The translations under genes and the position numbers were made by a program. Source: Rudanella paleaurantiibacter (GTDB lineage: Bacteria > Bacteroidota > Bacteroidia > Cytophagales > Spirosomataceae). From it: a stretch of DNA of 64,000 nt. Positions 35,723-42,880 of this stretch are shown one piece after another (the first letter of the stretch is position 1; the number at the start of each line of letters is the position of its first letter). The DNA is taken from assembly GCF_009184635.1 (NCBI RefSeq), contig NZ_WELI01000001.1, forward strand, positions 1,178,001-1,242,000, read 5' to 3'. Below the pieces are notes generated by a model. The model saw only the letters and a program-made list of their open reading frames with translations. It had not been told where the DNA came from and did no database searches.

Positions 35723-36691
35723 TTACCAAAACCAGACCCGGTGTTTGACCGACCCATAGAGACGCCAGTACACCGACAGAAAAGGCGTTACGGCACTGAT
35801 AAGCGCATTGCGGGGTAGTTGCGCAACGGGTTGTCCTGCCTGCCGTTGGGCCGTCAGAAAGGCGGTCAGAACCAGCCAGCTCAGGCCACCCGCCCGCACC
35901 AGCGCCCGGTTATTTACTGCCACTCCCCCGGCGGTCAGTACGGCACTACCCACCGCACCGTAATAGGCAACTACCAGCCCCCGGTACTGCGGAATGCGTT
36001 TGCGAAACAAATGGGGGTAGCGTTTGTACAGCAGCGCATCGTACTGGTTTTTGCGCTCGTTACGCAAGGGGGCTTCCCAGCGGGCGGGTTCCAGTGGGTG
36101 CACGATGACCGCATCAGGACAGGGTTCAATCGAAATACCGGCTTCCAGTAAGGCAAACTGAAGGGCGCTGTCTTCGCGCCAGGCCAGATCAAACGATTCG
36201 TCAAACCCGCCAACGCGCTCCAGCGCCGACCGCATACAGAAACAGTTGGCCGTCACAAACTCGGCCGATTCGAGCAGGGCGGTGGTGCGGTCGTGGGCCG
36301 TAGGGCGGTCGGGGAGGGGCATAATGACCCGGCCGGTCAGTACCGTGGCCCCCGCTTCAAAACCCGCATTGGCTGCGGCTAGCCAGCCCGGTTGCGGAAT
36401 ACAGTCGTCGTCGGTAAAGGCAATAATGCACCCCTCGGCGGCTTGCCAGCCCCGGTTCCGGGCGGCAGCCGGACCCCGACGTTGTACTTGCGGCAGGTAT
36501 CGAATAGCAAGCCCGGTAGCGTCGGCCGCGGCATCAACGAGATCGGCCGTGGCCAGTTCGTTGCCGTCGTCTACAACCAGAACTTCAAACGCATCGTGAG
36601 CAAAGGTTTGCTTGCCGAGGGCGTTCAGGCAACGTTGCAGCAGGTGCGGCCGCCGAAACGTCGGAATTACAACGGAAATAAGCGGTGTCAT
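35723..36691 (-). CDS. Glycosyltransferase family 2
   Basis: A 322-residue GT-A enzyme. It opens PLISVVIPTFRRPHLLQRCL, with the nucleotide-binding VLVVDDGN and the metal-binding DxD-type motif in IAFTDDDCIPQPGWL. The acceptor region has GFDESFDLAWREDSALQFAL. A hydrophobic C-terminal part (GAVGSAVLTAGGVAVNN, LSWLVLTAFLT) suggests membrane association. It is in line with the carbamoyltransferase (33-base gap) and GT9 genes, so it probably works on the same lipid-linked glycan. The donor is unknown. Confidence 0.92.
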   Translation of the reverse strand: MTPLISVVIPTFRRPHLLQRCLNALGKQTFAHDAFEVLVVDDGNELATADLVDAAADATGLAIRYLPQVQRRGPAAARNRGWQAAEGCIIAFTDDDCIPQPGWLAAANAGFEAGATVLTGRVIMPLPDRPTAHDRTTALLESAEFVTANCFCMRSALERVGGFDESFDLAWREDSALQFALLEAGISIEPCPDAVIVHPLEPARWEAPLRNERKNQYDALLYKRYPHLFRKRIPQYRGLVVAYYGAVGSAVLTAGGVAVNNRALVRAGGLSWLVLTAFLTAQRQAGQPVAQLPRNALISAVTPFLSVYWRLYGSVKHRVWFW

Positions 36692-36724
36692 AAGGGCAGC
36701 GGTAAAACGTGGGCGGTAAGGTCG

Positions 36725-38593
36725 TTATTCGTACAACGGCATAAACTCTTTGGAAACCGCTTCGCTTTGGCGGGCGAAAGCGCCCCCCGTTTTAATGAGC
36801 ATAAACGACCCAATCACGAGCGCGTCGAGCGGAGAGGTCCAGAACGACTCAATCGCATCGCGGGGGGAGCACACGACCGGTTCGCCCCGGGTGTTGAAGG
36901 AGGTGTTGATGAGTACGGGCACGCCCGTTTTGCGTTCAAACGCTTTCAGGAGGGCGTAATACGGCGGATTTTGCCGGGCGTTAACCGTCTGAATCCGGGC
37001 GGTTCCGTCGGTATGGGTTACCGCCGGGATGTCGTCCCGTCGTTCGGGGTGGACCTCGTTTACAAACAGCATAAACGTGTTTGGTGTAGATGCTTCCGGC
37101 GTATCCACGTCGGACGTGGATATATCCGGTGCGGTACCATTGGCTGACCGGCGGACATTCAGAAAATACCGGTCGGCGGCTTCTTCGAGTACAACCGGGG
37201 CTACGGGTCGAAAATCTTCCCGGTCTTTGAGGTCGTTGAGCCGGGCCTGCATCTGGGCCGGAAACGGCGGGGCCAGAATAGAGCGTGCCCCCAACGCCCG
37301 TGGACCAAACTCCATACCCTGCTGAAACCACCCGATTATATGCCCATCGGCCAGATAGTCGGCTACCTCATCGGCTACGTTGTCGAGCCGCCGGTAGGGG
37401 AGCTTCGACCATTGCAAAAACCGTTCAATATCAGCGTCAGCGTAAGCCGGGCCGAGGTACACGTGCTCCATCTGGTAGGCGCGGGTGTCGGTCTGTCGTC
37501 GCTGGGCGTCGATGTGCAGGGCCGCCCCCAGGGCGGTACCGGCGTCGCCCGCGGCTGGCTGAATCCAGATGTTCCGAAAAGGCCCTTCGTCGCGCAGCCG
37601 GGCATTCATCACACAGTTCAGCGCGACACCCCCCGCCAGGCAAAGGGTGTCGGCACCGGTACGTTGGTGAAGCCACTCAATCAGGTGTAGTACGGTTTCT
37701 TCAAGGACCTGTTGCAGCGAATGGGCAATGTCGAAATGCAGCGAACCAAGGTCGCTCCCTTTGTCGCGGGCCGGGCCAAACTGAGCCACAAAATCGGGTT
37801 TGTTGATGGTGTACTGCCCGTCGGGACCGAGGTGAATGAGGTTACGGAAGTAGTCGGTATAGCGGGGTTGGCCAAACGACGCCAGCGCCATCACTTTGTA
37901 TTCGTCCGACGAGCGCAGAAAGCCCAGGTAATCGGTCATGTCTTCGTACAAAAGGCCCAGCGAATGCGGCAGTTTCACGTCGCCGATGAGGTCAAGCCTG
38001 TTGCCTTCGCCGAGCCAGTAGCTGGTGGTGGCCGTTTCGCCCCGCCCATCAATCACCAGCACGGCGGCTTTGGTGTAGGGGCTGGGTAAAAAGGCACTGG
38101 CCGCGTGCGCCAGGTGGTGATTCACAAAATGCCACGGCCCGAGCGTAGAAAGCGAGGCTCCCCGAAACCGTTTGGCCAGGTGAAGCGGCACGCCATCGAC
38201 CAGGTGGCCGGGCGCATTCAGAATTGAAGCCAGAAACAGACCCTCGTAAGGGTTCTGCCAGTTATCGCCTGCGTGGTCTGGGTTGATGCGTTGCCCAATC
38301 GCTTCCGGTCGAAACGGAATCTGAACAGTAAGTGTATCTGGCTGCCCGCCCAGCAACGGCATGGGGTCGAAAGAGTACGTAATATGGTCGACATCGGTGA
38401 GTTGAATACCGGCTTTTCGGAGGCAAAAATCAATGGCATGGTAGGGCAGTTCCCAAGTTGAAAAAGGCACGGGTCGCTTGCCGTGCTTGATGTGGGTGAA
38501 CCGTTCTTCTTCGGCGGCTGCCAGCACCACCCCGTCGCAGACGAGGGCCGCTGCCGGGTCGTGAAAAGCCGCGTTGATTCCTAAAGTGTACAT
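36725..38593 (-). CDS. Carbamoyltransferase of the NodU/CmcH family
   Basis: A 622-residue O-carbamoyltransferase that would transfer carbamoyl from carbamoyl phosphate, via an adenylate, to a sugar hydroxyl. The N-terminal Kae1-like domain opens YTLGINAAFHDPAAALVCDG, with the metal motif FVNHHLAHAASAF and LCLAGGVALNCVMNARL. The C-terminal TobZ-like domain has MEFGPRALGARSIL and VPVLINTSFNTRGEPVV. Around residues 482-505 a Thr/Ser/Asp-rich insert (GTAPDISTSDVDTPEASTPN), encoded by a palindrome, separates YFLNVRR from FMLFVNE. It is flanked on both sides by glycosyltransferase genes, so the acceptor is probably their glycan. Confidence 0.94.
   Translation of the reverse strand: MYTLGINAAFHDPAAALVCDGVVLAAAEEERFTHIKHGKRPVPFSTWELPYHAIDFCLRKAGIQLTDVDHITYSFDPMPLLGGQPDTLTVQIPFRPEAIGQRINPDHAGDNWQNPYEGLFLASILNAPGHLVDGVPLHLAKRFRGASLSTLGPWHFVNHHLAHAASAFLPSPYTKAAVLVIDGRGETATTSYWLGEGNRLDLIGDVKLPHSLGLLYEDMTDYLGFLRSSDEYKVMALASFGQPRYTDYFRNLIHLGPDGQYTINKPDFVAQFGPARDKGSDLGSLHFDIAHSLQQVLEETVLHLIEWLHQRTGADTLCLAGGVALNCVMNARLRDEGPFRNIWIQPAAGDAGTALGAALHIDAQRRQTDTRAYQMEHVYLGPAYADADIERFLQWSKLPYRRLDNVADEVADYLADGHIIGWFQQGMEFGPRALGARSILAPPFPAQMQARLNDLKDREDFRPVAPVVLEEAADRYFLNVRRSANGTAPDISTSDVDTPEASTPNTFMLFVNEVHPERRDDIPAVTHTDGTARIQTVNARQNPPYYALLKAFERKTGVPVLINTSFNTRGEPVVCSPRDAIESFWTSPLDALVIGSFMLIKTGGAFARQSEAVSKEFMPLYE
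37095..37125. repeat. In-frame palindrome inside the carbamoyltransferase gene
   Basis: TATCCACGTC (37100-37109) and GACGTGGATA (37111-37120) are perfect inverted arms around one G. CCGG lies beyond each arm, extending the pairing imperfectly to 37095-37125. The palindrome encodes the Thr/Ser/Asp-rich insert of the enzyme without breaking the frame. Confidence 0.8.
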
Positions 38594-38623
38594 AACGTTG
38601 GCGGGTCGAGCCCGTAGTTTTGG

Positions 38624-39772
38624 TTAAAAGGTTGTCGGTTGCAAACCGGCTATTTCGGGCAAACGGGCGCTTTTTGGCCCCCAATCTCGCTGCCGGTCGG
38701 TAAGTAGCTCGGCGATGGCCTGCACCAGCCGGTTGGGGGTTGCTTTGGGCAGGGCCGGTTCGGGAAATTGCTGTAACAGCACGTTGCTGCTTCGTAAATG
38801 GGGGGGCACCTCCATGTACAGAACCCGGTTGGGTACCATCCAGGGTGTGTGTTGGGGGTTGGTTTTGGCATAGGCTACCACCACAGGCGTACCCACGGCC
38901 GCGGCAATATGCACGGGGCCGGTATTGTTGGCGAGTAGCACCGGGGCGTCGGCTACGAGGGCGCAAAAAGCCGGTAAGGGCAATGTGCCCGCCAGATTAA
39001 ACGCCCCCCGCCCGATTTGCTCCCCGATTGATTGCACGTAAGCCCGTTCGTCGGCGCTTCCGGTCAGCCCTACCTGAATACCTTGTGCCGTCAGTTGGCG
39101 GCCCACTTCGGCAAATTCCCCGGCTGGGTATCGTCGTTTTTCTTCGCTGACGCCCGCATGAAGCAACACCCAGGGACGGCTTCGGTCGAGGCCGATTTGT
39201 CCGAGCAGGTGCCGGGCCTGCGTGGGTGCTTCGGCTGGGATTCGGAGTGTTAACTGCTCGTTGTTCGTGGTGGCACCAATGGTTCTGACCAAATCCAGTT
39301 GGCGCGTCACCTCGTGCCGGGTCGCTACGAGCACTTCGGGGTCGGGTACCCAATCGGTAATCAGGTGGTAAGGGTTCTCGCGGCAATGGCCCAGCACCCG
39401 CCGAATCTGCGCCATGTAACACAGTATCGCCATCGGGAGGGGGTTCTGGCTTTGCACCGTAAACACCACCGCAGCATCGAACCGGCCCGCCCGTAGCGTT
39501 TGGGCTATGTCGAACAAAGCTTGCGGGTCGGCCGGTGTCTGCTCCGATTTTACCCACGGCAGGTCAATCGTCAGCACCTCGTCGATGTCGGGGATAAGCC
39601 CGGCCACCGCCCGCCCGGCCGATGAGGTCAGCAGAGTGAGATGGCAGCCGGGAAACGACGTTTTGAGGGCCCGAAAAGCGGGGGTCGTCATGAGTACATC
39701 GCCCAGATTATCGGGACGGGCGCACAAAATGCGCCAGCCGTCGGCCCAGGGTTGGTGCGTAGCTCTGTTCAT
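38624..39772 (-). CDS. Glycosyltransferase family 9 (heptosyltransferase type)
   Basis: ATG 39772 is chosen because it overlaps the gmhB-like stop by the ATGA arrangement typical of translational coupling. The longer open frame upstream lies inside that gene. The protein is 382 residues. The N-terminal ILCARPDNLGDVLMTTPAFR is diagnostic of GT9, and the donor half has VLLHAGVSEEKRRYPAGEFA, GLTGSADE and LLANNTGPVHIAAAVGTPVV. It directly follows the heptose bisphosphate phosphatase, which supports an activated heptose donor. It is the second GT9 enzyme of the cluster. Confidence 0.92.
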   Translation of the reverse strand: MNRATHQPWADGWRILCARPDNLGDVLMTTPAFRALKTSFPGCHLTLLTSSAGRAVAGLIPDIDEVLTIDLPWVKSEQTPADPQALFDIAQTLRAGRFDAAVVFTVQSQNPLPMAILCYMAQIRRVLGHCRENPYHLITDWVPDPEVLVATRHEVTRQLDLVRTIGATTNNEQLTLRIPAEAPTQARHLLGQIGLDRSRPWVLLHAGVSEEKRRYPAGEFAEVGRQLTAQGIQVGLTGSADERAYVQSIGEQIGRGAFNLAGTLPLPAFCALVADAPVLLANNTGPVHIAAAVGTPVVVAYAKTNPQHTPWMVPNRVLYMEVPPHLRSSNVLLQQFPEPALPKATPNRLVQAIAELLTDRQRDWGPKSARLPEIAGLQPTTF

Positions 39773-40335
39773 AGTAATGGCTGGGAGGTGGGCTGATACC
39801 GAAGAATCTGCCCGGCGGCTTCCTGTAAGCTGCTGACCCGAACCGTTGGGGTTCGGTACGGCCCCGCCAGCCACTCGGTTTCGTGACCCCGGTCTACCAG
39901 AACGGTTCGGCAGCCCGCCCGGTTGCCGGCTTCCACGTCGTTCAGAATATCGCCCACCATCCACGACGCGCTCAGGTCAATGGCCAGTTCGTTGGCAGCC
40001 TGCCGGAGCATGCCCGGTTGGGGTTTCCGGCAATTGCAGCCGGGTTCCGCGTCGGGAGCGTGGTGGGGGCAGTAGTAAAACCCGTCGAAAACCACTCCCG
40101 CCGGCGCTACTTCGTCGGCCAGCCGCTGCCACACGGCCGTCAGGGCGGATTCGGCAAAGTACCCCCGCGCCACCCCCGACTGGTTAGAGACCACCACCAG
40201 CCGGTAGCCCGCCGTTTGCAAGGTCCGCAGCGCCCCTACCGCATCGGGGTAGAACGTAATCCGGTTGGGGTCGACGTTATACGGCACATCGACGATGAGG
40301 GTACCGTCTTTGTCCAGAAAAATAGCTTTGTTCAT
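39769..40335 (-). CDS. gmhB: D-glycero-D-manno-heptose-1,7-bisphosphate 7-phosphatase (GmhB-like HAD)
   Basis: A 188-residue HAD-IIIA phosphatase. The catalytic motif I is FLDKDGTLI, motif II VVVSNQSGVARGYF, motif III Lys in CRKPQPGML, and motif IV VGDILNDVEAGNRAG. The zinc-binding loop CPHHAPDAEPGCNC is characteristic of GmhB and related histidinol-phosphatase domains. It removes the 7-phosphate in ADP- or GDP-heptose synthesis. It overlaps the GT4 gene by 4 bases upstream and GT9 by 4 bases downstream. GmhA, HldE and HldD partners are not in the window. Confidence 0.9.
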   Translation of the reverse strand: MNKAIFLDKDGTLIVDVPYNVDPNRITFYPDAVGALRTLQTAGYRLVVVSNQSGVARGYFAESALTAVWQRLADEVAPAGVVFDGFYYCPHHAPDAEPGCNCRKPQPGMLRQAANELAIDLSASWMVGDILNDVEAGNRAGCRTVLVDRGHETEWLAGPYRTPTVRVSSLQEAAGQILRYQPTSQPLL

Positions 40336-41654
40336 GCCTTTGGGGCCAGTACTATGGTTTTGTCGGCGGAGGCCATAGCGGGTAGTAGGGGCAGATGAAT
40401 AGGGGAGGGACCAACGGACTTGCTTGGCCCGATTCGTCTGTAAAGGGCGAGCGTTTGCTCGGCTACGTGTTGCCAGGTATAGTGTTGCCCCACATGCCGG
40501 ATGGCTTCTTCGCCCAGCAGCGTGCGGAGGTGCTTGCTGTGAATGAGCACCGCCAGTTTAGCGGCCAGGGCTTCGGGCTGGTTGGGCGGCACCAGAAACC
40601 CCGTCTCATTGTCGAGCACGGTACATTTAATACCACCCACCGCCGACCCCACCACGGGGGTTCCGCAAGCCATTGATTCAAGCGGGGTAATGCCAAACGG
40701 TTCGTACCAGGGCGTGGTCACAAACACGTCGGCGGCACTGTAGTAGTAGCGTAGTTCTTCGCGCTTACGGCTACCCGTAAACGTGACCTGGTGCGATATT
40801 CCCTCCTCGTCGGCCAGATGCGCCAGTCGGCCAATTTCGGGGGTACGGCTTGGGTCAGGTGTTTCCGAATCGCCCCCTACCACCAGCAACCGGGCCTGAA
40901 TACCGTAGTGGCGGCTCATGTACCCCAGCGCCCGGATCACATTGTCGACGCCCTTGCGGGGTACCATGCGGCCCAGTTGCAGAATCATGGGTTCGGGGGT
41001 GTCGTGGCCGATCATCAATCGTGCCAGTGCTTTATCAACGGGGTAGAACTGCTCCGGGTTGAACCCGTTCGGAATGGTAACAATGGTTCGCGGATTAGCT
41101 CCGTACAGACTCATCATATCCTGCCGGTCCTGCGGGCACAGAGCCACTACCGCGTCGGCTTCGAGCATGGTTTGCCGCTCAATGCTGAACCGTTCGGCCG
41201 GAAACCGGTCGGAGGTGCCTTGTAGCTGTCGGCGCACCTCACCCAGCGCGTGAAAGGTAATCGCAAACGGAATCCCCAGCCGGGCTTTGATTTGGCAGGC
41301 TACGTAGCCCGACATAAAAAAGTGGGCGTGAATGAGGTCGTACGGGCGCGACTGTGTGCCTATGAACCGAATCATTTGCTCCGTAAACGCATCCATGTGC
41401 GGGAGCATATCTTCTTTAGCAACGGGGGCTATCGGCCCGGCCTCGATGTGTACTACCCGGATACCGGGTTGCCACTCAACGAGGGTAGGTAGTGAAGGAT
41501 CGTCCCAACGGGTAAACACATCGACGTTTGCTCCAAGCTTTGTCAGGTGGAGAGCGAGTTCGGCCACGGCAATGTTCTGGCCACCCGCATCGACCCCGCC
41601 CACGGCCGCCAGGGGCGACGCGTGTTCGGAGAGTAAAGCAACAGTAAGATTCAT
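40332..41654 (-). CDS. Glycosyltransferase family 4 (sucrose-synthase-like N-terminus)
   Basis: A 440-residue retaining GT-B enzyme and the first gene of the glycan operon. The N-terminal GGVDAGGQNIAVAELALHLT and VDVFTRWDD resemble sucrose-phosphate synthase and related mannosyl/glucosyltransferases. The donor site has LQLGRMVPRKGVDNVIRALG and the E-x7-E motif in EPFGITPLESMACGTPVVGS. The reading frame overlaps the phosphatase start by 4 bases (ATGA). The sugar donor is unknown. No exact TAnnTTTG box is seen upstream, and the 295-base spacer to the left-hand neighbour contains an imperfect palindrome. Confidence 0.92.
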   Translation of the reverse strand: MNLTVALLSEHASPLAAVGGVDAGGQNIAVAELALHLTKLGANVDVFTRWDDPSLPTLVEWQPGIRVVHIEAGPIAPVAKEDMLPHMDAFTEQMIRFIGTQSRPYDLIHAHFFMSGYVACQIKARLGIPFAITFHALGEVRRQLQGTSDRFPAERFSIERQTMLEADAVVALCPQDRQDMMSLYGANPRTIVTIPNGFNPEQFYPVDKALARLMIGHDTPEPMILQLGRMVPRKGVDNVIRALGYMSRHYGIQARLLVVGGDSETPDPSRTPEIGRLAHLADEEGISHQVTFTGSRKREELRYYYSAADVFVTTPWYEPFGITPLESMACGTPVVGSAVGGIKCTVLDNETGFLVPPNQPEALAAKLAVLIHSKHLRTLLGEEAIRHVGQHYTWQHVAEQTLALYRRIGPSKSVGPSPIHLPLLPAMASADKTIVLAPKA

Positions 41655-41875
41655 CGATGAGTCGTCTATGAACGACCCCCAACCCGGCGGTAAGGCGTAC
41701 TCCGAAACGAAAAAGCGGGGTGGAGTTGCTGTTCGTCAGCATCGCTCGTGTTTCGATGAACCCACTTCTTCCGTTTATGTTACCTGTTTGTCTGCTTGGG
41801 TTATAGATTAGGTAGTTCGAGTGAGGATTCGGTCCTTGAATGAGGTTTTGGGCCTGATGTCAGTTGAGCGAGTTT

Positions 41876-41966
41876 TCAGTATTTGACATTCAGACTTCAG
41901 ATACTAGACGTTAGACGTACTACCATTCTGTAGAGAAGTCTAATAACATTTAATGTCCAGTACTGA
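41876..41966. repeat. Imperfect inverted repeat overlapping the 3' end of a secreted-protein gene
   Basis: The arms 41876-41890 and 41952-41966 match at 13 of 15 positions. The region between is rich in related words (TTAGACG, TAGACG, CAGACTTCAGA). The right arm runs into the last codons of the gene that ends at 41950. The rest of the 41655-41949 spacer shows nothing recognisable. Confidence 0.55.
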
Positions 41967-42696
41967 TGAGCGAGTTGTAATACGCAAATACGTCGGCCAT
42001 ACCGGCTTCTTTTTTGAGGTCCGGTTTCCGGGTTTTTAGATAGGTTTCGATGACGGTTTGCTTGTCGGCCATCAGCTCCAGCAACGCCTTTCGGGTGCCT
42101 GCAAACCGGGTAGCCTCGGCTCCGCGGGCTACGTACCATTCCCGTTTCTTGAGCAGTTCTTCATCTTTGGTACCCACGTTGAGGGCCGCGTTGTAGTTGG
42201 CGCGCTGGAGAGTAATGCTGTGCCGCTGAAGAAGTTGTAATTTTCCGGGTACGACCTGCTCAAAAAAGCCCCCGAGCTTGTCGGCCTCGCCCTTGTACTC
42301 GCGCACGTTGACAAACTGACTCACCGACCCCGCCCGGTTGTTCATCACGAACTGCCGAATACTGGGTGCTTTGGCCGCCCGAACGTCGTTGGCCCCCGCC
42401 CGTACCTCTACCTCCTGATGGAGCAGATTGAGCCGAATAGGCACCCCACCGAGTGAGTCGACAGCCCCGATGCGACCGTAAAACCGGATGTTGCCCGCCT
42501 GAAACGTGGTGTCGTAATAGGCATCGCCGAGGAGTTTGCCCCGTTCGCCCGCTACTCCAAACAGGACACCGGTCGACGGAACAAGGAGCCCGCTGAAGTT
42601 GACCCGGTCGCGGGTGGCACTAAGCATCCCTCCGCTTTGGGCGAAGCCGGGACTTGTTAGCAATATGAATACGAAGAAAATAGACAGTTGACGCAT
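41950..42696 (-). CDS. Hypothetical secreted protein
   Basis: I use ATG 42696 (MRQLSIFFVFILLTSPGFAQ), which gives a clear signal peptide, rather than the 33-codon longer frame. The mature protein of about 228 residues has an N-terminal beta-rich half (SGLLVPSTGVLFGVAGERGK, NIRFYGRIGAVDSL) and a helical, charged C-terminal half (KALLELMADKQTVIETYLKT). I recognise no family. It is divergent from the large amidohydrolase gene. Its last codons fall inside an imperfect palindrome. Confidence 0.75.
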   Translation of the reverse strand: MRQLSIFFVFILLTSPGFAQSGGMLSATRDRVNFSGLLVPSTGVLFGVAGERGKLLGDAYYDTTFQAGNIRFYGRIGAVDSLGGVPIRLNLLHQEVEVRAGANDVRAAKAPSIRQFVMNNRAGSVSQFVNVREYKGEADKLGGFFEQVVPGKLQLLQRHSITLQRANYNAALNVGTKDEELLKKREWYVARGAEATRFAGTRKALLELMADKQTVIETYLKTRKPDLKKEAGMADVFAYYNSLISTGH

Positions 42697-42837
42697 CGGA
42701 ATAAGGAAGTTTTTGGGCTGATACTGACCCAGAAGGCACCGGATAAGTGATTCATACCTAAAAACGACAAAACGGTGTCTGTCGTTGTGAGCCAAATTTT
42801 ATTTGGCAGATGGCGTGAAGCGTCCGGTCGTGTTTTG

Positions 42838-42845
42838 TACTTTTG
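42838..42845 (+). promoter_or_regulatory. Candidate -7 promoter box for the large amidohydrolase
   Basis: TACTTTTG matches TAnnTTTG exactly, 36 bases before the chosen ATG 42881. No well-placed TTG -33 element was found. Confidence 0.45.
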
Positions 42846-42880
42846 GGGCTTTGCTACTTATCACTTCTAACAATTTCTTT

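Noticed and set aside
39773-39964. 64-codon N-terminal extension of the second GT9 gene
   Set aside because: It overlaps the GmhB-like gene; ATG 39772 gives a 4-base coupled overlap and the normal GT9 N-terminus.
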